Source: Pycnococcus provasolii (lineage: Eukaryota > Chlorophyta > Pseudoscourfieldiophyceae > Pseudoscourfieldiales). From it: a DNA stretch of 64,000 nucleotides. Positions within the stretch are counted from its first letter, which is position 1. Every line of letters starts with the position of its first letter. The notes under the pieces are model-generated. The model was not told the DNA's origin and made no database searches. It saw nothing but the letters and a program-made list of their open reading frames with translations. The stretch is taken from assembly GCA_049487715.1 (NCBI GenBank), contig CP150573.1, positions 62,001 through 126,000 of the forward strand, written 5' to 3'. A program made the translations under genes and the position numbers. Positions 20,876 to 31,172 of this stretch are shown piece after piece.

Positions 20876-21189
20876 CGCATTTATTTTATGATGACAAGTT
20901 TTTTGAGAATGGTTCTACTGTAGTTGGTATGAGGGGGGGGAGAGGGGAGGGGAGGAGGTAGGCCTTCCTATTGTGGGAGCGTTTCCCAAAATCCCCCTCC
21001 CAGGATCCCTCGAAAAGGAAAGGGAAATGCGGCGCGCTGGAGTTGGTTGGTGGTTCGGGGAGCTAAGGTAATAGGGGATAAGAACCAAACGCCTCAACCT
21101 GGCAGCTCGGGCTCCCAGTTTCCTGCTTTGGGCGTGCTTTGGGCGTGCTGTGTGTGTGCACGTGTCCTTTGGGCGTGCTGTGCACTCAG
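20876..21189. other. intergenic
   Basis: Upstream of the glycosylasparaginase gene, probably its promoter. It contains a G-rich run (20933-20960) and two copies of TTTGGGCGTGCTGTG at about 21137-21182. No gene is seen. Confidence 0.4.
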
Positions 21190-21540
21190 GACGGCAAAAC
21201 TGGTCAAAAATTGCTGACTAAGTACTACTACTCGTCGTCAGCGGATTATTTATTATCCATCCTCACGTAGGTCGTGATTTAAGGCTTGTTTTTTTTCCCT
21301 ATTTGGTATTTTTGGCATTTTTGGGATTTTTGCAGGCTTTGGACGTCACCGAGCATCCAGCTGTGGTGAAGAGACCGCCTTGTTCCACTCCGCAGACTGT
21401 GGGGGCATTCAGGGGAGGCTCAGGAGGATCGGTTCCTCCATAGCAAACCCCGTCAGAAAACCCAGAGAACGATCCAGTCACCAACGAACTAAGGTCCGCG
21501 TCGAGCGATTGTTGGTTGACGCACGACGCGCTTTCCCCTA
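21190..21540 (-). pseudogene. second copy of the last exon of the leucine-rich gene plus its downstream flank
   Basis: On the minus strand this reads QQSLDADLSSLVTG and then CYGGTDPPEPPLNAPTVCGV. That is clearly the same as the terminal exon of the leucine-rich gene at 22656-22928 (PSLDADLSSLVTG, CYGRTNPPTNQLNATTVCGK). The similarity continues beyond the stop codon into non-coding DNA: 21190-21299 matches 22531-22640 (GGACGGCAAAA.TGGTCAAAAAT, CCATCCTCACGTAGGTCGTG). It is therefore a segmental duplicate, not a separate gene. There is no upstream exon, signal peptide or ATG of its own, so it is probably a dead copy. It might instead be an alternative last exon of the gene, reached by skipping 22656-22928. 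Confidence 0.75.
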
Positions 21541-21593
21541 GGAATCAGCCTTTGGAATTGGAATTTCCACGAATAGAATACTCTTAGAATCCA

Positions 21594-22043
21594 ATGTCGC
21601 TCTATCAGGCTCACCGTCCGTTTCCGTTTCCGTCAACTTCAATGTTTGGGTTAGGTGGTGCTCGTGGTCGTCACAATGGTGGTGGTGGTGCTCGTGGTCG
21701 TCGTGGGTTAGGGTTAGGTCGTCGTCGTTCCCCTCGTCACAGGGAAGTTTCTCGTGCTTGCGGCATTGTCGGCGTCGTCCTGCAGCCTGGCTCCGGGGGA
21801 TGCTCGAAAGATATCTACGAAGCACTGCTCATGCTCCAGCACCGAGGACAAGACGCATCAGGCATGGTCACGTACGATGGTACGCACTTCACGGAAATCA
21901 AGGACAAGGGACTCGTCAGCGACGTGTTTGGGGAGAAGGAAATGCAGAAGATGGCTTCGGCAGGGCGGATAGGGATCGGGCACGTGCGCTACCCCACCGC
22001 CGGTGGCGTACTACGCCGTGGCCAGCGCTTGACAAATTCATAA
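21594..22043 (+). pseudogene. truncated amidophosphoribosyltransferase (PurF) N-terminal fragment
   Basis: From about residue 50 the 149-codon frame reads ACGIVGVVLQPGSGG, LLMLQHRGQDASGMVTYDG and GRIGIGHVRYPTAGG. This is the glutaminase domain of PurF, which makes phosphoribosylamine in purine synthesis; the Cys of CGIVG is the nucleophile. It stops about 90 residues into the domain, and no more PurF sequence follows before the oppositely oriented leucine-rich gene. The first 45 codons are Gly/Arg-rich and include two telomere-like GGGTTA units (21706-21719), unlike a PurF leader or a normal transit peptide. It sits exactly between the two copies of the duplicated exon. I read it as a broken insert; a true PurF gene is expected elsewhere. 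Confidence 0.8.
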
Positions 22044-22530
22044 ATTTTGTTTCTGATTCCTCGATCAAACAAACACGACGATCCTTTATGCTTGATTGTA
22101 TACATAAATGCGATGGAAAATTTCTAACACAACACTTTCTTTCTTTCGAAACACACACGCCAATGTTATAAAATTAAAATCAGGTGTTTCGTGCTTCTTG
22201 CGCATCATCATGTGCAAGATAGAGATGCGCCACCGTGTGTTCTACTGTACTAGTAGAGAGAGAGACACCTGCTGTAGCTAGTTTTGTAAGATTCGAATGT
22301 ACAGGTAGTTGAAATTTTGATGTTGTTGATTGGTGATTACACACAAAAGAAAACACAAACAAACTGTGGTGATTCTTTTCTTGGCTGCAAGAAATTTCAA
22401 AAAAAACAAAAGTGTTTGTCACCAAACTCTCTCTCTCTGTGTGTGTGTGTGTGTGTGTGTGTTCTCTCTCTCTCTCTCTGCTAGCATTCCTTCTGCTATT
22501 GTGCTTATTCCTGCTCAGTAGTAGTGGATG
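22044..22530. other. AT-rich intergenic stretch with GT and CT microsatellites
   Basis: The stretch lacks coding features. It holds a (GT)n run at about 22439-22462 flanked by CT runs. It is the space between the truncated PurF piece and the duplicated flank of the leucine-rich gene. Confidence 0.5.
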
Positions 22531-22655
22531 AGGACGGCAAAAGTGGTCAAAAATGCCGACTACTACTCGCTCGTCGTCAGCGGATTATTATCTCCATCCT
22601 CACGTAGGTCGTGATTTAACGCTTGTTTTTTTTTTCCTTTTTTGGGTTTCTTCTC

Positions 22656-25557
22656 TTAGGGGGTCTCGGGGCATCCAGCTGACGGGCATCCGAAATCGGA
22701 GAAGAGGCCATTGACTTCTTTTCCGCAGACTGTGGTGGCATTCAGTTGGTTGGTAGGAGGATTGGTTCGTCCATAGCAATCATCAGGAAATTCAGAGAAG
22801 AATCCAGTCACCAACGAACTCAGGTCCGCGTCGAGCGATGGTTGGTTGATGTCGTCGCCGATGCACACAGAACCTCCATCTACAAGGTTGGGTGCGCAGA
22901 GTGTCTGGAGATTGCTGTTGGCGAAAACCTGTAAGGTTGGAGGAGGGATAGGGGTTGTCAGAGGGAAAAGGGACGGAGGGTGGTACGTGAGTTTGGTGTT
23001 GTTGTGACGATGAATGTATTTGCTGTGTTGGTTGCGTACCCGAAAAAAAGAACTCGATGTCTCCAGCACAGGAATGCTGATGCCGACGAGGTTGTCGTTG
23101 TTATAGATCTGTTGTTGTTTCGTTTGGATTGAATGGTGGATTGGTGGTACTGTAAGTTTGTTGTTGTTGTTGTTGTTGTTGTGGTAACGATGAAATGACG
23201 AATCTATTTGTTGTGGGAAAGAATGAAAGAGACATGGGATGTCACGTACCTCGAAGGAGGTGGTCGTCCTGAGCACAGGAATGCTGATGCCGACGAGGTT
23301 CTCGTTGTCAAAGATCTGTTGTTGTTTTGTTTGTATTGAATGGTGGATTAGTGGTAGTGTAAGTTTGGTGTTGTTGTTGTTGTGGTCACGATGAAATGAC
23401 GAATCTATTTGTTGTGGGAAAGAATGAAAGAGACATGCGATGTCACATACCAAGAGTGAGTCAGTCGTGCTGAGCTTGGGCAGGCTGAGTTGCTCGAGTT
23501 TGGTGTCGCGGATCTGTTGTTGTTTCGTTTGGATCGAAAGGTGGTACTGTAAGTTTTGGTGCTGTTGTTCTTGTGACGACGATGAATCCATTTGATGATG
23601 GGTTGTCACGTACCTGGAAGACACTGGTCACTGTCGTCAGCGCAGGGAGCTTGACGTCGACGAGTTCACGATTGCCGAAGATCTGTTGTTTTGTTTGTAG
23701 TTGGAGTTTTGTAGGAAAGAAGAGTGAGTGAGTAAATTTCACATGCAGCACTTGAGTGATACGATTTGTTATGGTGGAAGAACACACAAAAAGCAAGGAA
23801 TAATAAGACAAAAGATAGAGTAAGACGTACTTCGACGTTTCCCACCTCCTTCAGCGCAGACAAGTTCACCTTTGCGAGCACCGAGTTGGAGCTGATCTGT
23901 GTGTTCAGGGAGGGGTGTTGTTTTGTATGTGTCGTTGAGTGGTGAGTACATGGTGAGTTTTGTGCAATCAGTTGAAAAGTCGATTATGGCTCTTCAAAGG
24001 GGAGATACGTACGAAGAAGTCTAAATTCGGGGTACCCGTAAGACGAGGCGCGTAGATGCTCGTCAAAGAGCCTGCCCCAAAAGGGTCGCCTTCACTGTCC
24101 GCGAACTATTGTTGTTGTTATTATTTGTCGTTTGATGATACGAATGGTTGTTGTGTTGTTGTGAATATGTGATTTGGTTTGTTAGTGAGGTGCTACCAAA
24201 TGGAATGTGTGTGTTCTGTCGAAGATACGCCATATTATTGTAGAAGAACATAAGGCAGAGCACGAAGAAGAAGATGGGAAAGGAAAGGAAGGAGGAGTGC
24301 ACGTACCCCGAATTCCCCCGCAGGTCCTGTCACCCAGTTGGCGAAGCGAACCTCCGCAAGATTTGGGAATTCTCCAGATTCAAAGTCAAAAAGCACATTC
24401 TGGGACGAGGTAGTGATGCATGGGAATGACGCGACGGTGATGGCAGAAGGATCGCCGCTGATGTCAGTCGCGACCTTGAAGAGGGTGATCGGTTCTCCTT
24501 CGAATGGCTCACTCTGGCAATTAGTGTATGCGGTACCACTCAGGAAGTTGTCGGAAGAATCGCAGGTGCAACCCTCGAGATCTTGCTGAATGATGTCCTT
24601 GTGGGGAATGTCACGGTAGTCAATCTTGCTGAATTTGCTCGTTTCAACGTACGGTGGCTTCCCACAGTCGAGTGCCATGTGGTGTGGAATGCACTTTCCA
24701 CCCTTTTGATGCGTTTTAAACGTAAGGATGCACTTTTCAGGTGTAGAATAGCTTCCTCCAAAGTGTCCAGCCATCGTACAAATTGCACTCTTGCGGCTGA
24801 TATCGTCAATCGCACATACCCACTTTTCATTGTTGTAGTAGTAATTCGTGAGAGTGAACGTCAAGCCATGCGCTTCTGACTTCGCATAGAAGTATTGAGT
24901 TTCTGTTGAATGGCACCCACCACCACCAGAAGCGTGAGTGACAGTGTACCAAGTAGCTTCACTCGCATCGTGAGGAAGATCTTTTCCCCAGAAGGGAAGA
25001 CAGTGTTCTTCCTTCTTTACCTCGCAAGGACCAGAGTAGTAGTCAAACTTGGCATACTTGCGATACTTCCATGTAAACGGCGAGTACCACTTCGGCTTGG
25101 GGTAGAACGTGTCGCACGGGTAGTGCTCGTCCTGCTCGTACTGCTTCCCATAGTACGGCCCAACTCCATATTTAGAGTCGTACTTGCTGTAGCCGTATCC
25201 AGAGTCGTACTTGCTGTATCCAGAGTCGTACTTGCTGTATCCAGAGCCGTACTTGCTGTATCCAGAGTCGTATCCAGAGTCGTACTTGTTGTCGTTGTAC
25301 TTGTTGCTGCTGTACTTCCACGTCCACGGCGCCCACCACTTGTACTTGGGATAGTAGCCTGAGTTGTATTCATCACCGTAGTAGCCTGAGTTGTATTCAT
25401 CAACGTACTTCGTCGTCTCATAAGTCGTCGTCGTCGAACTGTCTGCGCTCACACCACTCACGGCACTTAGCATTACGACGACAGCAAGCAGAGCGACCAG
25501 AACGGCTGATGACGCCGTGACGATCGATCGCATGTTCCTGACATTCGTCGTCATCAT
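22656..25557 (-). CDS. secreted Tyr-rich protein with exon-encoded leucine-rich (L-domain-like) repeats
   Basis: Eight exons, all joined in phase 0: 25557-24307, 24105-24013, 23896-23831, 23682-23614, 23513-23451, 23315-23250, 23108-23040 and 22928-22656. Together they give 649 residues. Donors are mostly GTACGT and acceptors end in ACAACAG or TAG. Exon 1 has a signal peptide (VTASSAVLVALLAVVVMLSA), a Tyr-rich tandem (YSKYDSG units), two WYSPFTWKY-like blocks and a Cys-containing domain. Exons 2-7 are 21-31 codons, and each encodes one unit such as IFDNENLVGISIPVLRTTTS or IFGNRELVDVKLPALTTVTS, close to leucine-rich or receptor-L-domain solenoid turns of 22-23 residues. The last exon caps the solenoid with Cys-rich sequence. 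Neighbouring introns are also alike, so exon-intron units were copied together. ATGs at 25554 and 25533 are alternative starts. The function is unknown; an extracellular adhesion or wall role is plausible. Confidence 0.8.
23040..23451 (-). repeat. tandem exon-intron duplication units inside the leucine-rich gene
   Basis: The exons at 23315-23250 and 23108-23040, and the introns flanking them, are near copies. Both introns begin by reading GACAT(C/T)(C/G)C(A/G)TGTCTCTTTC on the minus strand, pass through CCCACAACAAATAGATTCGTC, and end in ATCCAAACGAAACAACAACAG-type sequence. The exon at 23513-23451 carries a more diverged version. The unit is about 200-210 bp. Confidence 0.8.
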
Positions 25558-25602
25558 CTTCGTTACTACCACTATTATGGTATACTGTTTTATATGAGCC
25601 AA

Positions 25603-26384
25603 TCAACAAACGCCTGCGCGCTGCCAATCTATCAGGTATGATGAGGACCAACCGACCAACGTGTGCAGTGATTGATGAGGACCAATCAATGAGCGAGCCA
25701 ACCAATGAACGAAAGGAGCCAAGGTACCATACAAGCCTGCAAAAGTAGTAAGCTGGCTGCACTAACGAACCACCACTGGGCACCACTCACGAACACATGC
25801 AGGAGGCGTGACATGTTTCGCATGAAAATAAAATGGCGAACAAATAACGGGCGGAGGGGCCGAGGGTGAAAAGGTCCTTGGGCCAAACAAACTCCGGTGT
25901 TTTCACCCAGCCTTGGGGGATACACCGTTGATTAGTGCATATTTTTCCTGGCTGGCTGTCCGGCTGTCCTTCGGGTCCGCCCTTGGTTGGGTTTTGGTTT
26001 CCCAACGTCCGGACCATCCAACCTCTCGGCACGCACGCCCGCATGCTGGCTGAAACGGCGTTGATAGCCGACTCTCTTCAATTGGACACATTCGTGCACT
26101 CGGCTTGGCGTACGCCGGTGGTCCTGCCTTCGGCCTTCCGCCGTGGACGATCGACGAGACTTTGGACGCTGGGCTCTGCCGACTCCTGTGGGATGAGGAA
26201 AGTGTGCAGGTGCTTTCTCTCCCTCGCCCTCGCCCTCGCCCTCTCTCCCTCTCCCTCCTCTCCCTCTAGCTAAAGTTAGCTAGCTCTTACTTACTGTAGG
26301 ATGGTATGTACTGTAAGCTCTTTTCAGTCTTGTTGTAAGAAGGTAGGTAAGATACTACGAAGATGCGTTTCTTCTTTCGTTTTT

Positions 26385-26447
<63 letters not shown>

Positions 26448-26578
26448 CCTTAAACTTTAGTGGTATCTTTTACTTTGGACCGTAGTTAAGGTTAGTTACT
26501 GATGAATGAGCTCGCGATCTTAACATCTTGCTCTAAATATCTTAGAAGATCAACTTCTACCACTATGTCATGATTTAT
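25603..26578. other. intergenic with long CT microsatellite
   Basis: This is the upstream region of the leucine-rich gene and the downstream region of the next minus-strand gene. It holds no convincing open frame. It contains CTCGCC repeats (26218-26245) and a perfect (CT)n run at about 26388-26444. The part near 25558-25800 is likely promoter. Confidence 0.5.
26388..26444. repeat. (CT)n microsatellite
   Basis: A nearly perfect CT dinucleotide run of about 56 bp in the 3' flank of the secreted 675-residue gene. Confidence 0.9.
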
Positions 26579-28111
26579 TTAACTGACAGGTGGTGAAGGT
26601 TCCAAGAAATTCCAACTCGGGGACAAGCACAAAGTCGCCTCAAGCAGCGCGCCGTTCAGCGAACCACTCGTGTTCACGACGAGCGAACGGATCACATCAA
26701 GGTCTGTCGAAGTCAGCGTATCCAGACGAAGCGCCACGGCGTGAAGCATGCGCAGCAGAAGATCCATCGTCTCTGGCGATACCACCGACGCGTAATCCGA
26801 CTCGTACAGCGTAAGCACGGCGTCGAGCATGCTCGCAAGAAGGCGCGCGCCCTCCTGAAGCTGCAGATCTTCCATGCCCTGCGCCGGCGCGTCACCCACG
26901 AGCCCGAACACCAAAGGCTCGAAGACGTCCTGCATGGTGGTCGCGAACAGCGACTCGTCGTGGTTGACCGCCAACATCTGTGCCATCGTCATCATGTTCA
27001 GAATCTGCGCTTCCACCACCTGCAAGGCATCTCGACCCGCCGAAACCTGCATGCTAGAGGCGCGGCGTTGCACACTAGCTGCCAGTGACGCCACCGCCGC
27101 TGGATCGGACGCGACGAGAACTTTCCTCGTGATGTCGAGAAGCATGTCAAAGTCGTCGGCGTCGAGCGTCGCGCCCGTGCCTTCTAAGAACGGCCTCGAG
27201 AATGGAGCTATCATCGCACCGCTGACTGTCGTAAAATTCGTCGCGATGAGAAAATCTATAAACCCTGGTGCAAATGCCTCCGTGATGAATGCGGATAGGT
27301 CGCCGCCACTCGACGCCTGCACCTGCAGCGTGGCGATGTTTCGCGCCAACGTCTTCGCGCCTTCGCCGCCAGGCTCACCTTCAAGGTCAAGTAGGAATTT
27401 GCGCATGCGCTTCCAGAAACGCGCGTAGTCGGGGCGGTCGAGAGCGCGCCCCACGAGACGAATCATGCTTAGCATGACAGCTATGCTATCCTCGCCCATG
27501 CTGTCGCGAAGCTGCGCCACGGCATCAACGCCGAGGTCCATCTGCAGAGCGAGATCTGTTGGAATGGTAGGAAGGTAAGCCTCGCCTCGTTCGATATCCA
27601 CAAAGTCCACCCCGCGATTGTCCGGTATGAGAAGAGGTCGCATCGCGATCAGAACGTGCTGCGCGCTGCGTCCGTCGAGCGTGCCCATTGTTCCTCGCGC
27701 CGCGACGATGAGGTGATCCATGAGCGTGGTGTTACGCAGTGTGGACGAGTCTCTTCCCGAGTCGCTGTACAGCAAGGCAATGTGCCTGACGACGGGAATC
27801 AGGCGCTTGGCGCTATCCGCGGAAGCAACAGCCTGGTAGTTGCTAGCTACGAGGAGAAGATAGCGAAAAATTTCCGAGTCTGTGGGGCAAATCTTCGCGA
27901 CACCGACGCGTCGGCACTGTGGAAGCTGGAAGACGTTGTCGATAACCCTGCGGCAGTCCGTCGGTGGCGTATTACTGCCATCGGGGTTGCTGTGGTAGGG
28001 CGAGGATGCAGATGCCGACGATGGCAGCGCGGAGATTGTGAAGTACGAGGATGGCGGTTGTGGTGGTGGTGTTGGTTGCTGAATCCTTATGATGGGAAGA
28101 AGAGAGTCACT

Positions 28112-28157
<46 letters not shown>

Positions 28158-28606
28158 GTTGTTGTTGTTGTTGGCTCGAACACCGACACTGTCTGCCTGA
28201 TATTTGTCCTCCAAGAACCACTACTACTACTGCCGCCCAACTCTCCTCCTCCAACACCTGATTGCTGATTATTGTTGTTGTTGTTGTTGTCGGTCATTAT
28301 GTCGGTCATTATCACTGATAGGAATTCGTCACTCGGAGCCATTGAAGGTTGCTGTTGTTGGAAGTTGGCCGGCGGCAGGAGGTTGTCGATGTTGGGAACG
28401 ACGAGGTCGCCGTAATCATCATTATGATGACCACCATCGCGATTGTGCGGCGGAGAGTGCAAAACCACCCAGTCGGAATCTGCGGTAGGTTCCACCACGA
28501 ACGCAGAAGTCACGGATGAAGGTCCACCACCACTACCACCACCACCACCACCGTCGTTGGCGAGGTGGAGCAGCAGTAGGACGACAGCAAGCGCGAAGGA
28601 AGACAT
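26579..28606 (-). CDS. large secreted protein, unrecognised
   Basis: I place the start at the ATG at 28606, because the open frame further upstream begins only with a GTG. This gives 675 residues with a signal peptide (MSSFALAVVLLLLHLANDGG). Residues ~20-210 are low complexity with poly-N, poly-Q (a CAG/CTG run at 28110-28156) and Ser/Pro. The remaining ~460 residues look like a folded, mostly helical domain without Cys-rich modules. Examples are IFRYLLLVASNYQAVASADS, GVDAVAQLRDSMGEDSIAVM, LDADDFDMLLDITRKVLVAS and SPETMDLLLRMLHAVALRL. The pattern of repeated amphipathic helices suggests an alpha-solenoid, but no family is recognised. It is probably exported or vacuolar. Confidence 0.65.
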
Positions 28607-29035
28607 GGAACTGCGGATCACAGGCAGGGGGAGTGTTCTGTGACAGGCGATGACCACGCCTTACGTTCCGGAGGCGGAGGAGAGGGGGAGTCACAGCTGA
28701 ATTTCAGAATTTCAGAATTTGTCTGTTTTTTTATCTCCCCCGACGCATGTTATGTTCAATGGAAGACTTTACGTTTTCGTGTCCACCATGTTTTGTTTTC
28801 GACAGGGTCGCATGTCACTTTGTAAACCCCAATCAGAAAAAAATATGCTCGGGCGGGGGACCTCCTGAGACCCCTATTACAGTAGTACTTACACACCAGT
28901 TAATTTTCGGTTAGAGATTATTTTGCGCCTTTTTTTTCTTGGCGCCTTGTGACTGGAACTTGGAACTTGGGAACTTGGGACTTGGAACTGCGCAGTTGTT
29001 GGTTCACAACAAACGCACGCAAATAAATAAAAAAC
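28607..29035. other. divergent intergenic region
   Basis: The stretch lies between two divergently transcribed genes and should hold both promoters. It contains the short tandem GGAACTTGG / GGGAACTTGGGACTTGGAACT at about 28952-28990, just before the plus-strand gene. No gene is seen. Confidence 0.45.
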
Positions 29036-29597
29036 ATGGTGGTCGCGATCTTCACAGCGGCGGTGTTGGTGGCTGTACTCCTCAGTAGTACTTCTACTAC
29101 GGGTTCCATGGTGGTAGAGTCGCGCAAGCTGCTGACGATAATGGAATCTATGCCGACGATGATGATGCAAATGTACGCCACCGAGAAGGAGGCGCAGGAG
29201 GCGGCGCTTGCCATGGGATGCGAGGGTGCACACAAGATGGGCGACGAGTGGATGCCAGGCAATACGCACTCTGCGTGCTCACAACAACAACAACACAACA
29301 ACCACGACCACGACCACGACCACGACGACGATATGGCACTAATGATGCCAGCTCCTCCTCCTGACGCGGCGGCGGGGGATGACAACGACGATGAGGAAGT
29401 CGAGTTGGGTCGTATTGATCGCAAGCTGCTGACGATAATGGAATCTATGCCGACGATGATGATGCAAATGTACGCCACCGAGAAGGAGGCGCAGGAGGCG
29501 GCGCTTGCCATGGGATGCGAGGGTGCACACAAGATGGGCGACGAGTGGATGCCAGGCAATACGCACTCTGCGTGCTCACAACAACAACAACACAACA

Positions 29598-29635
<38 letters not shown>

Positions 29636-29746
29636 GACGATATGGCACTAACGATGCCAGCTCCTCCTCCTGACGCGGTGGCGGGGGATGACGAGGAAGT
29701 TGAGTTGGGTCGTATTGATAATTACGGCGTACTTATCTTTGGTTGA
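29036..29746 (+). CDS. secreted protein with two DUF3721-type domains and His-Asp-rich tails
   Basis: The protein has 236 residues. A signal peptide (VVAIFTAAVLVAVLLSSTST) is followed by two nearly identical copies of a ~99-residue unit. Each copy has KLLTIMESMPTMMMQMYATE, then KEAQEAALAMGCEGAHKMGD and EWMPGNTHSAC, then Q/N/H/D-rich sequence with (HD)n, then an acidic linker. The segment EAxxAAxxxGCxGAHKMGxxWMPxxxH is the pattern I know as DUF3721, a ~35-residue domain of unknown function common in marine cyanobacteria. The Cys, the many Met and His residues and the HD repeats suggest metal binding, perhaps copper; this is inference. The copies differ mainly in HD repeat number (four versus six HD pairs). 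The start at 29036 has an A at -3. Confidence 0.8.
29123..29720 (+). repeat. 297-bp in-gene tandem duplication
   Basis: The sequence from 29123 is repeated from 29420 almost without change over about 290 bp, and codon positions are kept. Differences are two extra CACGAC units and a few bases in the linker. The low divergence shows a recent duplication. Confidence 0.9.
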
Positions 29747-29923
29747 GCGTCAAGATGAAATTGACACCTGCCTAGTTGGTAGTGAAAGAAATGCGGTAGT
29801 TGCAAACAGTCGTGCTGGAAAACATTCAAGAGATTTAAGAGAAAAGTTGTTGTAAATCCTTTCTTTACAAAAGCAACAGCTACGATTAATTCCACCAATT
29901 CTTCTTCAAAAAAAGAGACAAAT

Positions 29924-30526
29924 TCAAAACATGCCATCAGTGTCATCTATTGTCTCACCGAATATTGATGGCGCCGATGTCAGTGGTGGTGGTGGCGGCG
30001 GCGGCGGCGATGCCTGCTTAGTAGGAGGATAATTGAGCGCAATACCGACTATTGTCACGATAAGTAGAGCCAATCCTAGAAGGCAGATTGCCGTCCTCCA
30101 ATTCAGCACACTCTGAGACGTGCAAAAGCTCTTCCTATCGCACGAGCAGCAGCTTGCCTTTTCAGTTTCGTGTATCGTGCACTCGCAGCAGCACGGCAGG
30201 TCCCACGACAAGCTATCTTGATGAACCGTGACAACCTTTTGCCCGTGCTGCTGCTGCGGGTGTTGTTGTTGTTGTTGCGTCATCATCACGGGTGCTGGCG
30301 GCATCGCCGCCGCTTGATGCTGCCACGTAGATACGGGTACACCGTTGTGAGTTCGCCACGTCGACGCCAGGTCGTTGTTATCGTCGTGTGGCGGTGAAGC
30401 AGGCGGCAGCCAAAGAGGGTATTCAAGAGTCTGTTGTTGCTGCTGCGGCGCTTCTCTCGGTGCATACAACATTCCACCGCCACCACTGCCGTGCACGCGC
30501 GCGTCCTGCTGATGGTGATCGTTCAT
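29924..30526 (-). CDS. single-pass membrane protein with cytosolic Cys-rich patch, unrecognised
   Basis: I place the start at the ATG at 30526; the open frame extends upstream only by a GTG. The 200-residue protein has a Gln/Pro/His-rich N-terminal half with no signal peptide. A Cys-rich stretch follows (LPCCCECTIHETEKASCCSC), then one transmembrane segment (WRTAICLLGLALLIVTIVGI) and a short tail with a Pro run. Cysteines next to a membrane helix are often palmitoylated, or could bind zinc. No family is recognised. It is convergent with the DUF3721-type gene, with about 180 bp between them. Confidence 0.6.
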   Translation of the reverse strand: MNDHHQQDARVHGSGGGGMLYAPREAPQQQQQTLEYPLWLPPASPPHDDNNDLASTWRTHNGVPVSTWQHQAAAMPPAPVMMTQQQQQHPQQQHGQKVVTVHQDSLSWDLPCCCECTIHETEKASCCSCDRKSFCTSQSVLNWRTAICLLGLALLIVTIVGIALNYPPTKQASPPPPPPPPLTSAPSIFGETIDDTDGMF

Positions 30527-30769
30527 TATCACTACTGACCAACAACAACAAACTTAACTAAGACGTTAACTAAGTAGGCTGAAGGGACTGCGACGAGCGA
30601 CGAGCGACGCATCCAAACAGCGTGTGTGACAATTACATTCACACACAAATTCACGTGCGTGTGACGTGTTGACTGACGTGCGTCGGAGATGCCCAGATGG
30701 AAATCACTCCCAGTGATTCGGGGAAAACAAACGGGGGGGAGGAACGAACCCCCAGTTTACGCATGACGT

Positions 30770-31051
30770 ATGACGTGTCGCGGGGCAAATCGCATTTTTT
30801 CCCGGGGGACCCAGTACGGCATGGTTGCGGCGCTGTCACCACAGGGCGCAACCTTCGAGTACAAGAAGGATAGGAACGCGGAAGTATGGGAGCGGGTGGA
30901 GCTGAAGAAGGGCGAGGCTGTCCTATTCGGAGGACGCGTGTGGCATCGCGGTTCCGCGCATGACGAAATAAATACAAGGTTTCACGCCTACCTGTTTGGC
31001 GAAGGCGTTTCCGCAAACGCAAGGGTACCTAACACCATCGCTCTAGTGTAA
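30770..31051 (+). pseudogene. 2-oxoglutarate/Fe(II)-oxygenase-like C-terminal fragment
   Basis: A short frame of 93 codons contains GTQYGMVAALSPQGATFEY, then KKGEAVLFGGRVWHRGSAHD and INTRFHAYLFGEGV. The pattern G-x-AVLF-x-G-x-x-x-HRG-x(7)-NxRFHAYL resembles the last strands of the double-stranded beta-helix in 2OG oxygenases, with the second metal His and the Arg that binds 2-oxoglutarate. The first half of the fold (HxD) is missing and there is no upstream exon in clear view. It lies beside a retroelement relic, so it is probably a displaced fragment. Confidence 0.4.
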
Positions 31052-31172
31052 CTGACTTTTCTTTTTTGGTTCTTCGTTGCATTACAATAGCATCCTTCAA
31101 GAAAGGAACGTGTACATCTTGGCAGGGAAGGTCACTCCTCCGTGTCACTTTGTTCGTACCCAGGATAAGTTT

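Noticed and set aside
22656-23624. One uninterrupted 322-residue frame on the minus strand
   Set aside because: It reads through three to five introns. The repeated QTKQQQI and PQQIDSSFHR text corresponds to intron sequence with GTACGT donors and CAACAG acceptors, and splicing gives a regular leucine-rich pattern.
23040-23624. CRISPR-like array (regular repeats with spacers)
   Set aside because: The regular units are exons and introns of a eukaryotic gene, about 200 bp long and of coding composition. There are no short palindromic repeats.
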